DNA of 64,000 nt from Osedax fenrisi (GCA_964019155.1 OZ025243.1:25367444-25431443), one strand, 5' to 3'; positions 1-12,410 are shown, counted from the stretch's first letter. Numbers and translations: made by a program. Notes: generated by a model not told the origin, from the letters alone.

Positions 1-247
1 TAATTACTAACCATTGTTAATGCCAGGTAACGTAATGTTTAATTTTATTATTTTAGTTAATTGCTAATATAGATGTGTGTAAATGGCTCAAGTCTCAGCA
101 CTCTTCTCTACACTCATGAGTATGCATAGGTGTAGGTATACTTACTTTGATGTTTTACGAGTGAAAATGATGTATACATCATCTCTATAGAGCTATGCAC
201 TCTCTATTGTTAGAAATTAGTAGATATCGTATAGTAGATCAGAAATA

Positions 248-703
248 TAGGGGAAATTCTCCGAATACCGACCCCTAAATGATTATTTGTAATAATTTAT
301 TCAATATTAAATATATTTATTTGAAATTATGTAATTAGGGTAATAATATGGCAATGAATAATGTGGCTATTTTAAATGTTTGATATAATTATATTTACAA
401 GAATAAACAGGGGGGTCGGTAATCGGATATATCCGATGTATCCATGTATACATGTACCTAATACCGACCCCCTTCTCCTATTACCGACCCCCTAAAATAA
501 TCGTGATATAAATAATTGTAGTATTATAATATTCAATAAAAATAGTAGAGATACATAAATATAATTAATTATAACATTCACGCAATTTATTTTCTATTGA
601 ATTTATGTTTTAATTGTAATATTAAATTTAAATTTAAACTTTATAGCAATTATATTAAAATAGTGTATATTATTATTTAATATTTATTTATTAAATAAAT
701 ATT
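248..703 (+). mobile_element. Family A TIR element, truncated copy A1
   Basis: Starts TAGGGGAAATTCTCC and carries the motif TACCGACCCC or its complement at about 267, 413, 463 and 483. It follows copies at 4837 and 41061 closely for about 450 bp, then loses similarity near 703 in AT-rich sequence, so the right half and right terminal repeat are missing. No coding capacity is seen. Seen: shared sequence. Inferred: non-autonomous DNA transposon. Confidence 0.75.
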
Positions 704-961
704 GTACTGCATCACGTGTGCTTATTATTGCATCACGTGATGCACTGCGTACTGAACATACTCACGGGTATCGATGTATTAGAGGATAACCTATATAGGG
801 CTTATAGTAGTCCTGCTATGTCCGCATTAAGTGAAGCTTTAGAAATGCAAGTGCACGTTTATGTAGAATAACAACTAACTGCACGTGGACAAATAATCAT
901 TAAATTATTTGTATATATATATATATATATATTTATATTATGATATATAGGAGTATATCTA

Positions 962-994
<33 letters not shown>

Positions 995-1357
995 CATATA
1001 TTATATATACGATAATAAAATACGTTCATACTACCCGCTAATGCATTATAAATGCAATAAAATATGTGTAAAGTGATATATTAATTACATAATAATATTG
1101 TATATGTGTACTATTATAGTACTACCTATAGTACATTTAGTAGTATGCGTATTTATTGATATCGGTCTGTCACAATCGGTATATTATAGAAGTAATTAAC
1201 TTGTTCTGGTTAAAAAAAATCATTCGGCTTCGATTCTGATTGGACGACGATAAGTGGACCGAATCATCAGTTCTCGCCGCCATACACACACACAATGTCC
1301 AGTAGTAATAGTAGTCTGTAGTAGCCTCATTAAGAAGCTGTCATCTCTAACGTCGAC
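704..1357. other. AT-rich non-coding stretch
   Basis: Contains two short (TA)n blocks near 909-931 and 966-993, and CACGTG/CATCACGTG motifs near 710-740. No exon or element is recognised. Confidence 0.5.
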
Positions 1358-1486
1358 ATGTCTACCGAAGTCCTACACCCTACATGGTACCCCGTATCCT
1401 ACAGCACGTGGACACTTCTATTGTTATTAGTGTTACTGGTGCAGTACTTATGGACGGGTTCCCTGTGGCCTAGCTCCGCTATCAAA
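1358..1486 (+). CDS. Candidate first exon: signal anchor / membrane N-terminus
   Basis: Open frame of 43 codons from ATG to a possible donor GTTAGA (phase 0). The peptide has a Trp/Tyr-rich start, then the hydrophobic stretch STWTLLLLLVLLVQYLW, then TGSLWPSSAIK. This is the layout of a microsomal signal anchor; microsomal cytochrome P450s of the CYP3/thromboxane-synthase type start in this way. No second exon with a proline-rich hinge (PGP) was found downstream, so the identity is a guess. The reading frame runs into a (TA)n array if unspliced, which argues for a donor at 1486. Confidence 0.3.
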
Positions 1487-1540
1487 GTTAGAGATTACTC
1501 TTATATATATATGTGTGTGTGTATGTATGAATTGATATAT

Positions 1541-1584
<44 letters not shown>
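1541..1584. repeat. (TA)n microsatellite
   Basis: Pure TA dinucleotide run just downstream of the candidate exon at 1358. Confidence 0.95.
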
Positions 1585-1586
<2 letters not shown>

Positions 1587-1630
1587 ATGTATGCATGTGT
1601 GTATAGCTATGTAGCCTATGTAGACACGCG

Positions 1631-2680
1631 TTAACTAACCACGCCCCTTCCACCTCCTCACAACACTACCACATCAATGCTGTTACATCATTAACTAACC
1701 ACGCCCCCTCCTCACAACACTACCACAGCAATGCTGTTACAGCATTAACTAACCACGCCCCCTCCTCACAACACTACCACAGCAATGATGTTACAGCATT
1801 AACTAACCACGCCCCCTCCCCACAACAATACCACAACAATGCTGTTACAGCATTAACTAACCACGCCCCCTCCACCTCCTCACAACATTACCACAGAAAT
1901 GCTGTTACAGCATTAACTAACCACGCCCCCTCCTCACAACACTACCACAGCAATGATGTTACAGCATTAACTAACCACGCCCCCTCCTCACAACACTACC
2001 ACAGCAATGATGTTACAGCATTAACTAACCACGCCCCCTCCCCACAACAATACCACAACAATGCTGTTACAGCATTAACTAACCACGCCCCCTCCACCTC
2101 CTCACAACATTACCACAGAAATGCTGTTACAGCATTAACTAACCACGCCCCCTCCTCACAACACTACCACAGCAATGATGTTACAGCATTAACTAACCAC
2201 GCCCCCTCCTCACAACACTACCACAGCAATGCTGTTACAGCATTAACTAACCACGCCCCCTCCCCACAACAATACCACAGCAATGCTGTTACAACATTAA
2301 CTAACCACGCCCCCTCCACCTCCTCACAACACTACCACAGAAATGATGTTACAGCATTAACTAACCACGCCCCCTCCCCACAATACTACCACAGCAATGC
2401 TGTTACAGCATTATTTAACCACGCCCCCTCCCCAAAACACTACCACAGCAATGCTGTTACATCATTAACTAACCACGCCCCTTCCACCTCCTCACAACAA
2501 TACCACAGCAATGCTGTTACAGCATTAACTAACCACGCCCCCTCCCCACAACACTACCACAGCAATGCTGTTACATCATTAACTAACCATGCCCCCTCCT
2601 CACAACAATACCACAGCAATGCTGTTACATCATTAACTAACCACGCCCCCTCCTCACAACAATACCACAGCTTTACCTAA
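1631..2680. repeat. 54-60 bp minisatellite with four-unit higher-order repeat
   Basis: About 19 tandem units beginning TTAACTAACCACGCCCC. Basic unit 54 bp; a 60 bp variant has an extra CACCTC block. Units 2-5, 6-9 and 10-13 repeat the same four-variant order (short, short, CCCCAC variant, long), a higher-order unit of about 220 bp. Each unit holds a small hairpin, AATGCTG-TTA-CAGCATT. It is far more C-rich on this strand than its surroundings. No coding frame runs through it. Confidence 0.95.
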
Positions 2681-2789
2681 CCTCGCAGATTAACAATATT
2701 ATTACGCGTGTAACATTAACATTCATAACCGATAGCTTATTATCCATTGTTCTTTATATAGTAGTATTACTATATTGATACTATTGTCT

Positions 2790-2791
2790 CA

Positions 2792-2870
<79 letters not shown>
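2790..2870. repeat. (CA)n microsatellite
   Basis: About 40 CA dinucleotides, nearly perfect, ending in CACGTGTG. Confidence 0.95.
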
Positions 2871-2873
<3 letters not shown>

Positions 2874-3257
2874 TGTTGTAATCATTACGATGACAGTAGG
2901 TACGAATAACGTCGATAATACAGGTATTACGTAACTGGCACACGCGTGTATCACGTGACCACTACTACGCGTTGTTGCGTAATAGTTCACACCTATACGA
3001 CGTCTACAGCCGCCGTGTAATTATCACACGTGTGGCGTCATCGATATGCGTATACGCGTGTGTGTATGCGTGTGTGTATGTATAACTATTTACATGTCTA
3101 GGACCTAGAATCTAGGTACACCTACATGTATGTAGGTGTGTATGCATCACTTTACTATTACATACATAGTTACTGGGTATGTCTGAGGCGACGCACCCTG
3201 TATGCATGTATGTATGTATGTATGCATATATGTATATGCATGTATGAATAGTTGTCA

Positions 3258-3294
3258 CAAAGATTTGTCTAAGGATTGCTTCGCAAAATCTTTG
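3258..3294. mobile_element. 37-bp TIR-only micro-element of family F
   Basis: Begins CAAAGATTTG and ends GCAAAATCTTTG, matching the ends of the 454 bp family F at 38827 and 45411. It is flanked directly by a perfect 7-bp direct repeat GTTGTCA (3251-3257 and 3295-3301). Family F also makes 7-bp duplications, which supports insertion rather than chance. Confidence 0.75.
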
Positions 3295-3383
3295 GTTGTC
3301 ATGTATCTACCGGTGTATACATATTCATGCCTTGTGTATATTTCAATGTATATGTTTCAACATACATGAATTACTATGTATAC

Positions 3384-3445
3384 TATACATTGTATAGTGT
3401 ACATTGTACACTGTACATTGTACACTGTACATTGTACACTCTACA
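3384..3445. repeat. Short tandem repeat TGTACATTGTACAC
   Basis: Three 14-bp units plus partial units, each self-complementary at its core (TGTACA). Similar TGTACA-rich palindromic stretches occur near 7004-7040 and 11650-11680. Confidence 0.8.
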
Positions 3446-3480
3446 TAATAGCCTATGTATTTAAATATGTAGAATATAAG

Positions 3481-3512
3481 CATTGATTTTGCGAAGCCTT
3501 CGAAAAACTTTG
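3481..3512. mobile_element. 32-bp TIR-only micro-element of family F
   Basis: Starts CATTGATTTTGCGAAG and ends CGAAAAACTTTG, a slightly diverged pair of family F ends. Flanked by the perfect 7-bp repeat ATATAAG (3474-3480, 3513-3519). Confidence 0.7.
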
Positions 3513-3663
3513 ATATAAGTATATAATTTACAGAAATATAAAACTAATCAGAATATATATATAATACATATTGTATTTTATATATATATAGTATATAGTA
3601 TATAATATATAATATGCTATATCTCTATTCAGTGTACTAAAACTTGTAGTCTACAATACCATA

Positions 3664-3693
3664 GAGCTAGAGATAAAGGTTTCTCTATAGATC
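3664..3693. mobile_element. 30-bp TIR-only micro-element of family K
   Basis: Fold-back GAGCTAGAGATAAA ... TTTCTCTATAGATC between two TA dinucleotides (3662-3663, 3694-3695). The arms match the ends of the full element at 25197-25504. Confidence 0.6.
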
Positions 3694-4091
3694 TATGTAC
3701 AAGACAGGTAATATATTGTTCATATAATTCTATAATATAATATCTATTCATGGAAGTGTCAGTTCTATTGTATTTAGTGGTATAGTGTGTTTGCGTGTGT
3801 TGCAAGGTTGCGTGTGTTTGTATTCATATACGAATTAGACCGTACGAATATATCAGTAGGAATACGAATATAAAATGTAACTTTTAACTTTGAATATTAT
3901 AGGATTTTACAATTTTCTAATATTTGTTAGTATAATTTATAATTTTATAATGTATAATTATGAAATTTAAATATATTTAGATTGAATTAAAAATAGTTTA
4001 TTACGGAGAGTACCTAAGATTATCTCGTAATATATACTCACAAAGAGGGTACTCACCACCTATTATTATATATTATTTATAAATATATTAA

Positions 4092-4204
<113 letters not shown>

Positions 4205-4624
4205 AATATACACATATTACACATTTGTATATAGTATACAGACAGTATACTATACAATACAGTATACTGTATAATACAGTATATATATATATATATATAT
4301 ATTATAGGATGTGACCTACATACATATTTAGACAATAGCCATCACACCTATAGATATAGCAATGGATCACATAACACCCAATCACTAACTTATACATTAT
4401 AAGTTATAATCATAGTCAGCAAAATCTAAAAAATCTATATTGTGGATTTTATGGTTTAGGTTTTAGGTTTTACAACTACTAGTGTTTTAGATTTATATAA
4501 AATATTTTTAGATTTTTTGGTTGGGGGCTCATAATAAATTACTTAAAGTTAGTGAATATTTTAGAAATCGTATAGTGGCCACTATTGTTATACTGTATGA
4601 CTCATACATACTTATTGTATGATA

Positions 4625-6200
4625 AAGGGGACGGAACAGGGTAGTGGTCGATAACGGAGTAGTGGTCGATTTAATTAACGCTTAAATGGTGCTAAATAGG
4701 ATAATAAGTTCTATATACAATATTTAGATAATCAAAATGTCTATAATATAAATTACATTTTTTTTAGTATTTAATTAATCACTCACATTTATTATGTCAT
4801 CATTTTTTGTCAAATTTTAACAAAAACATGATTATAGGGGAAAGTCTCTGATTACCGACCCCTAAATGATTATTTGTAATAACTTATTCAATATTAAATA
4901 TATTTATTTGAAAATGTGTTAATAGGGTAATATTATGGCAATGAATAATGTGGCTATTTTAAATTTTTGATATAATTATATTTACAAGAATAAACAGGGG
5001 GTCGGTAATCGGATACATGTACCTAATACCGACCCCCTTCTCCTATTACCGACCACCTAAAATAATCGTGGTATAAATAATTGTAGTATTATAATATCCA
5101 ATAAAAATAATAAATATACATAAATATAATTAATTATAACATGCACACAATTTATTTTGTATTGAAATTATGTTTTATAGTAATATTACATTTAAATTTA
5201 AACTTTATAGTAATTATATTAAAATAATGTATATTATTATTTAATATTTATTAATTAATCAGTATGTATATAATCAACAGTAATCATTAATCCTAAATCT
5301 ATATAAATGATACAAAAACAAATTACGACATATTTTAAAGTAAAACAAGGATCTATTTTGAATGGATAATATGAATCACATGGGGTCGCCGACCCGGGTC
5401 GGTATTAAGGTAATTTAGGGGGTCGGTAATAGATAAATCATATGGGTTGCTATAATTAAGATATATTGGTTAATAGGTATTCAAATATAATTATTTTTAT
5501 AACAGTTATAAACATTGTATTGATCTACAATATTATGCGCATTATTAACTTTTCTTTTAATTAATAAAGTATTTACAATGATTTAAAAAAAGTTATTATT
5601 CAAATATTTAAAAAGTAAAAACAGAATATTACATTTGATCAAATAATAATTGTAGGATTGCATATTTTTAAAAACAAAATAGTTATTCATATTTATCATT
5701 AAATTACTAATAGTTCATGTATATATAATTTTTTGATATAACTTATAGTTACTGAGATACGAGAGGGGGTGGGTATTAGGAGGGGGTCGGTAATCGGGGA
5801 CTTTCTCCTAATGTATACTTATTTATTAGTGTATAAGTGTGTTTGTATATAATTAAATCATTGAATCAAATAAGATGCATACGTATGCATCATAAATTTA
5901 ATTATTAATATTACATAATTAAAAAAATATAAATAGAATACATTACGAGACACCTATTGCATATTCTGATACTAGCGGCCACTACCCAGGACTTGCCTTA
6001 TTTTAATACTTTTTTATGCATTTTGTAATGCCTGATAAATCGTTAATATTATTCAGTAATTTATAAAAGTGAAATCACAGTATTCTAGACCTATATGATT
6101 TATAACTAATTCAAAAAAATAATATCTTAACATTTATTATTTATTGAAATATTAGTATGCTGAGGCATATAAATTATCGGCCACTAATCCGTTCTCTCCT
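4625..6200. mobile_element. Family E TIR element, interrupted by family A copy
   Basis: Left end AAAGGGGACGGAACAGGG followed by TAGTGGTCGAT twice (about 4640-4671). Right end, read in reverse, is GGAGAGAACGGATTAGTGG with further GTAGTGG copies at about 5975 and 6180. The two halves are separated by a complete family A element (4837-5808), giving clear nesting: E is older. No coding capacity is seen. Confidence 0.65.
4837..5808 (+). mobile_element. Family A TIR element, complete copy A2
   Basis: Terminal inverted repeats: GGGGAAAGTCTCTGATTACC at left and its near-complement GGTAATCGGGGACTTTCTCC at right. TA lies on both sides. The motif TACCGACCCC or its complement GGGGTCGGTA recurs several times, at both ends and in two internal clusters (about 4997-5056 and 5386-5426). 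A conserved TTACTGAGATACGAG stretch precedes the right end. Length 972 bp, no ORF. Confidence 0.85.
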
Positions 6201-6375
6201 ATAATTACTGAAATCACAGAATCTCGAATTTCAAATTGTTTAACCCATTTTATAAAATCTATTTTTAGTGTAAACCTCGTAAAACGCGATAGCCGAAAAC
6301 CCACAAACCATTAGGGGGTCCCATCCCTGCTCCCCCATACTTAAACACAAACTGTAGCCGTATTGCAATGGTAGG

Positions 6376-6446
6376 ACCATGGTAGGACATGTATGCCCTG
6401 TTACAAGGGATACTATCGTGTAATAGCATGCATGTCCTACCATGGT
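6376..6446. repeat. Inverted repeat, 16-bp arms
   Basis: Arms ACCATGGTAGGACATG (6376-6391) and CATGTCCTACCATGGT (6431-6446), perfect, 39 bp apart. Flanks are GC-richer than the surroundings. Confidence 0.8.
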
Positions 6447-6732
6447 TCCACTATAGTTCCACGATATTCCGGTAGGCGGCGCAGAGACTTGTAGTGCTTG
6501 ACTCTACATTATCGTATCATCAATGAGTGCCGCCTACCTTGCTCTATTTATAGATTTGATATTATCTATTTATATAAATGAGGACATAGTTCAATTCTGG
6601 TTCATATGTTGTTTACTTAAAACTTATCCAGGCACGTTTCATAATAAGCTTATTGTTGATTGTTTCGACATGTATCCTAGATGGATGATTAATTTTAATA
6701 ATTTACCTGTCTATATATATGCGTGTGTGTGC

Positions 6733-6769
<37 letters not shown>

Positions 6770-7267
6770 TGTAGCATGTAAACACACACGCGCTCGTGAA
6801 ATACGCAGTGATTTGTTTGCGTGTGTGTGTGTGTGTGTGGGGAATATATCTGTGGTAAGTATACCAATCAGTCCGTCATACTTAACTATTACGTCATACG
6901 TCTGTTACGTAGGCAAGCGTACACACTGTACTACCGGAGCACCGCCTGATAGTTATACAATCAGTGATAACCAACCTATTATATATATATATATATATAT
7001 ACATTGTATATTGTACAATGTACAATATCACGTACAATGTACATGCTTTCGTACGTGAGTATACTCACACACGTGTGCGTGTGTATTATACACTGTATAA
7101 CCTATTATCTTGTATGACCCCTACACTACTCGACAAGTATACCCTGTGTACATAGTAGCGCCGTGTCTGCTGCTACATCATCATCTAGTACACCGTACGA
7201 ATCGATACACAGGCTAGGATAGCATACGTATCGATACGCTAGGTGGGCGTGTTTCTTCACCCGATAA

Positions 7268-7335
7268 CACCCGCGCGAGAAAGCGCGAGAATACCCGAGA
7301 AAGCGCGAGAATACCCGAGTAAACACGAGAATAAC
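7268..7335. repeat. GC-rich tandem repeat of about 21 bp
   Basis: Repeats of CGAGAAAGCGCGAGAATACC, about 2.5 units, in an otherwise AT-rich region. Open frames here are read through the repeat and are not taken as genes. Confidence 0.75.
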
Positions 7336-7909
7336 GTGTACCCTCCCCTCTCTTAATTACACCGCCATAGAGGTGAACATGACATGAACAATGCATTATT
7401 ATGTAACTATTACGTTATGTAAGAGTGTTGCGTATTGTGCAACGTATATTAGACTATATACGACGTATATTATACTTCCTATATAGGGTATTATTATATA
7501 GTTGATATTATCAATTTGATTCCTTATGTAACAGTATACGCTTACCATATATGGTATCAATAATGGCTATACGCTAGTAGAGATATGTACTATATATAGT
7601 CTATAGCCTATATATATATATATATATATGACTCTACAATTATTGGATATCAATATATATACAGTATACTACAATATATCTGCAGTATATATGCATATTA
7701 TCAATAGTTTAGATATTCGTTTGAAGAGTGCAAATACGTGTTATAGTCAAATCCCTTAGGTATATCATAAAGGGGCTTTGGTATAGTATAATACAATTAT
7801 ATTATATATTATACTCGTATATAGTATACTATCATACAAGCACACATCAACTCTCCTATATACGATTCACTGATATAGAAGTCATAATGAAGTATACACT
7901 TTATAATGG

Positions 7910-7947
7910 CAAGACCTCCTATAACCTCGAGGTTATAGGAGGTCTTG
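7910..7947. mobile_element. 38-bp perfect palindrome with 7-bp direct repeats
   Basis: Perfect zero-loop palindrome starting CAAGACCTCCTATAACCTC, with 19-bp arms. It sits between ATAATGG (7903-7909) and ATAATGG (7948-7954). Starting base, size and duplication length match the family F micro-elements, but the arm sequence is different. Confidence 0.6.
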
Positions 7948-8225
7948 ATAATGGTCACTTCAGTGGTCAACACCACTACATCTTACAACCAGAGGGCAGG
8001 TATTGGTAATAACCCAGAGGGGGTGGTCAGTAGAACACAAGTAAGCATTACGAGGTGGTATATCCATCACTATTACATAATATCTCCATATCCCAGTGTC
8101 CGTGGTAATATCTGAAGACTAGTACACCTCTGTTCTATAGGGCTAAGTTTAGGTGTTACACTAGCTTACGTGTGATAGGTATAACGTTTTATACCCGGGG
8201 GTTTGTTTTCCTAATATACCTAAAT

Positions 8226-8228
<3 letters not shown>

Positions 8229-8266
<38 letters not shown>
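8229..8266. repeat. (TA)n microsatellite
   Basis: Pure TA run of about 18 units. Confidence 0.95.
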
Positions 8267-8268
<2 letters not shown>

Positions 8269-8755
8269 TTTTAAAGAAATTTTAATTTTTTAAATTAATC
8301 AATATATAAAAAAGTAGAAAAATATCAATATCTGTATACAGCGTTTATAAACGAGATTCCCCGAGATAATAGTACACACGTATAATAGAAGTCGTGTAAT
8401 AGCAACATTAATACTAAATTCCAGAACTTTATTTATAGAATAATTCAATTAATTCCCATCAGAATTCTAGTATAAGTATCATGTATACGTGTATACGTAT
8501 GTGTTTATGTATGTATATATGTGCGTGTGTGTATGCGATTCATACCCATACAAACCTACATCGTAGACCTACCCACAGTGCATCGCACAGTACACAGTAC
8601 AATGCACACACTGTGCGCACCTATAGGTATGCGCGTGAATGTGTTAGAACTATCACTACGAGTGTTTATGTGTTCTATATATAGAATACGTAGGTAATGT
8701 ATGGCGTAACGAACTGTTACTACAACAATGTACCCACATCTACACACACACCGTA

Positions 8756-8787
8756 GAGCTAGAGAGAAGAGTCTTTCTCTCTAGCTC
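8756..8787. mobile_element. 32-bp TIR-only micro-element of family K
   Basis: Fold-back GAGCTAGAGAGAAGA ... TTTCTCTCTAGCTC between TA dinucleotides (8754-8755, 8788-8789). The arms match those of the element at 25197. Confidence 0.65.
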
Positions 8788-8930
8788 TATGACATACATG
8801 CGTGCAGTGAACGCATGTATGTATGCGAGTATGCGTGTGCGTGTGTTTGTGTGTGCGCGTAGCCTCGCTATTACGTAATATTTAGTAAACACACATTGTT
8901 TACACAGGCGGCGGATTACGCAGGCCCCGA

Positions 8931-9051
8931 TTACGTAATCCGTATCATGTTCGCTAATCTCTTATAAGTAGCCACAAACGTGTCTTTGATGTGGTCGCGC
9001 GGTTCTAGTGACCCGGCGGTGGTGACCTCACGCGCTGTCCTTACTTGACCT
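8931..9051 (-). CDS. Candidate terminal exon, unidentified
   Basis: Open - strand frame from a possible acceptor (GTGTAG, just above 9051) to TAA at 8931-8933. The peptide contains AREVTTAGSLEPRD and HIKDTFVATYKRLANM, which reads like a helical domain end. The region is clearly GC-richer than its surroundings. No family is recognised and no partner exon was found, so this could be chance. Confidence 0.2.
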
Positions 9052-9430
9052 CTACACCGTGAGAGAGATCGAGAGATACTTCTATATAGTCCATCTCGAC
9101 ACGTTGATTAGTTTACCTCGCGCTCGCCTGTGTTAAATGTACCGTAGTAGCCAATTGACGGCTAAGAGTCTACACAATAGGTACACCGCGGACACGTTGT
9201 ACACAATAGGTACATAGTGGGCGGCGCATGTGCAACACGGTAACCACTCGACCACCCGTCTTAATCACCCAATTATAACCTCTAGATGCGCATACACTAT
9301 GTATCCCATATACCCCATAGCAAGCATGTTTATTTACCTCTTCTATGCATTTAATTAGTGTAAGTGTATTCGAGTCGGGCTATAGCCGGTCGATCATTGA
9401 ATTGAGAGCGAATCCTCTCACACGGTTCAG

Positions 9431-9501
9431 TGTGGTGGGGTCAAGGTCGTCGAGGTTATAACGGATTGCGAGTGGTCAATGATTTCACCTGGTTCGGTCG
9501 C
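9431..9501 (+). CDS. Candidate internal exon, unidentified
   Basis: Acceptor-like CACGGTTCAG before 9431 and donor-like GTAATC after 9501. Frame gives WWGQGRRGYNGLRVVNDFTW; the phase-0 frame gives CGGVKVVEVITDCEW. Both look protein-like, so the frame is undecided. GC-rich relative to flanks. Confidence 0.2.
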
Positions 9502-9557
9502 GTAATCAGTCGTTATTATCGATTACTGCAAATCATCGACATCTACAATCGCATATA

Positions 9558-9578
9558 TATATACTATCTTACTTTATC

Positions 9579-9628
<50 letters not shown>

Positions 9629-9634
9629 TATCTT

Positions 9635-9686
<52 letters not shown>

Positions 9687-9693
9687 CTATCTT

Positions 9694-9740
<47 letters not shown>
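9558..9740. repeat. Compound (TA)n array with conserved 15-bp spacer
   Basis: Three long (TA)n blocks separated by copies of ACTATCTTACTTTAT (about 9562, 9626, 9684), with a diverged copy ATGTTACTTTACC at about 9741. The array is thus a tandem repeat with a unit of about 58-64 bp. Confidence 0.85.
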
Positions 9741-9743
<3 letters not shown>

Positions 9744-10152
9744 GTTACTTTACCATGTATACAGATACCATTACTAATGAAACCCAGTCGAGCACCAGCG
9801 AGGACATCATCGTCTGTGATCTTCGTTAGACACGTCACCATAGCTAACTATAGCCTATAGCCTATAGCCTATAGTACCGGGCAGGGGTAGTGCTATTGAC
9901 CCCTGACCCCGGGTATAGTATACTGAGTGTACTTAAGAAACATACCACGTTATATCACAAATAGTTCACACAGATAACGTCTAGAATCATCTAGAATCAT
10001 TTGTTACGCTTTCTGTATTATAAAGTATACTTGTTGCTTTATGTATTATCAGTGATAATAAGATTAATAAGTGATAATTGATCACTTATTAATCAGTCAC
10101 AAGAGACATCAATATACTTACTATCAAACTATTGCGTAATCGCATATGCTAA

Positions 10153-10201
<49 letters not shown>

Positions 10202-10210
10202 TACAATATA

Positions 10211-10354
10211 TAGGGGCACGGCAACAAGGGGGATGGGGGGGATAAATTTCCCCCCACTTTAAAATCTAGGGGGACATCCTATGTGTTGGTCCCCCCTACC
10301 TTTACCACACAATTTATTTTGATTGGTTGGTCCAAAATCGTTCCAGCGCCCCTA
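10211..10354. mobile_element. Small hAT-like MITE
   Basis: Ends TAGGGGCACGGCAACAAGG and, in reverse, TAGGGGCGCTGGAACGATTT. Flanked by perfect 8-bp repeats ACAATATA (10203-10210, 10355-10362), the length made by hAT transposases. Only 144 bp, so non-autonomous. The right end is nearly the same as the left end of the larger element at 17164. Confidence 0.85.
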
Positions 10355-10399
10355 ACAATATAGTATATTAAATAGTGCCCTTGTAAGATTTCTTGCGAT

Positions 10400-10895
10400 A
10401 TGATTGATATGCTCTTACGTAATAATCATGTGTGCGCTTATGGGAGTGACGTGTGCGCTGTGCGAGTGTTATGTGCGAGTATGCGAGTGACGTGTGCGAG
10501 AATGTGAGCGATAAATCATCCTTTTTTATTTACACTTCGTTAGCATCATTATTAAGTAGATTCCGAATAATTCAATAGAGGCCCGCTTTATATAGTGACA
10601 GGTGTATGCGATTACTTGTAGTGATCGGAAAACGTCATTCTATATTTAGATTTACGTTCATATAGTATTTAGTATTCACTTTACGAAATAGAATTTATCA
10701 CGAGTTATTTTAATAGCATTACATTATACCTTATTTGGGATTATACTACAACTATTTCACTAACCTTTAGGTTCCTTGCATTAATACCCAATATTTGAGG
10801 CATTATATTATACTACATAACATTATATTATACCTTACTATTGCAGTGGCGATGTATCATAATGCTACATTCCCGGTGATTGTCTTTTACTGTGT

Positions 10896-10927
<32 letters not shown>

Positions 10928-12360
10928 TACCAGGGAGTACACCTTCCTGATATACACCTACAAATAATTATATCTATAAAATATATTATAAAATTTGAAA
11001 ATATGCTAAAGGGAAACAACTGTGGTAATAACATAACCATGGTGATACGTGTTGTTGTGTAGGTATACCCCAACATTGGGGGTAAACCTAAACACTACAC
11101 TCTTGTTACCTAGTTGTTGTTAAGGGTGAAAGGACACACATATAGGTGTCGATTTCGGTATAGTATTGAACGTTAGATGTTATCTTACAATAGACAATGT
11201 TCTCATGTCATTGTTATTGAGAACCTCGTACAATATACATTTCTGTTTACACACTAACACACACATACATACACATACACACACATATATACACACACAC
11301 ACATATACATATATTGTGATATTTCATTTAATTTACTCAAATCTCAATTCATATATCATTAGTATCAATTTACGTGTATTAATATTAATGTATATGTAAT
11401 CTATTTATTATGTAATGTTGCGTAAACGTTAAACTTACGCAATACACGTATGCCCCTATAGGGGTGTATACACAGGGTACATATACCTACACCCCAGTAA
11501 CCTATAGTTACCTATAGTTACCTATAGTTACTCCCGAGTTAACTAACTGAATGTATTACAGTTTAATGAAGTTTTTTGTAATATCTTTCATGTATACATG
11601 TTTAGGATGTACAATGTATAGTATTAGATTGTTAAGTAGGTAAGCCTATAATGTACAATGTACATTGTAAATTGTACATTATATTTAACATTCTAATACT
11701 ATCGTATACTATAGTATACTACAGTATACTATAGTACTATATAGTATACTATAGTGGCTATAGCTAATATATAATAGATATTATGATCAGCTTGACATTT
11801 ATTGAATATTAGTCAATTATGTTTTGAAACATGATTATTAAACCTATAGATAAAATATGACAACTAATATAATAATATATAATATAGCAATCTTTTCGTA
11901 AATAAATTTTCATTGTGTTTAATATTAAAAATATTTTATTTTATAAATATTATTTATAAATAATATTTCATTCGTACATTAAATATATATTATACTAGTG
12001 ATAATAATAATAATTATAGATAATTAGTAATATATTTTAATGTATTATTTTTTCAATTATAGATAAATATATTAAAAAAAGATGTCGAAATTACTAAGAT
12101 TATTTGTAAGTTATTAATGTATACATACATATAAATAAATATATAACATAGTTACAAAACGAATGTTAGACAATATACTATGTGGGTAACACGTTGCTAC
12201 TAACAACACAGGTAACCTACGTAATGTAGGTAATTAAACCTATAGCTCATTATTAAATACCCTTTAATAATAAGTGCCTTTATACCATATACTATAGTAT
12301 TTAGTATAATCAGGAAGTTACTACCTGGTAGAAACTCCATATACACTATAGTCTATATAC
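10400..12360. other. AT-rich non-coding stretch
   Basis: Holds short (TA)n, CA/TA mixtures near 11250-11300, and palindromic GTAC-rich pieces (11650-11760). No exon, RNA gene or element is recognised. Confidence 0.5.
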
Positions 12361-12366
12361 CTTATA

Positions 12367-12368
<2 letters not shown>

Positions 12369-12406
<38 letters not shown>
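12369..12406. repeat. (TA)n microsatellite
   Basis: Pure TA run. Confidence 0.95.

Positions 12407-12410
<4 letters not shown>

Noticed and set aside
1631..2680. CRISPR-like regular repeat
   Set aside because: Units are contiguous with no unique spacers; a eukaryotic minisatellite.
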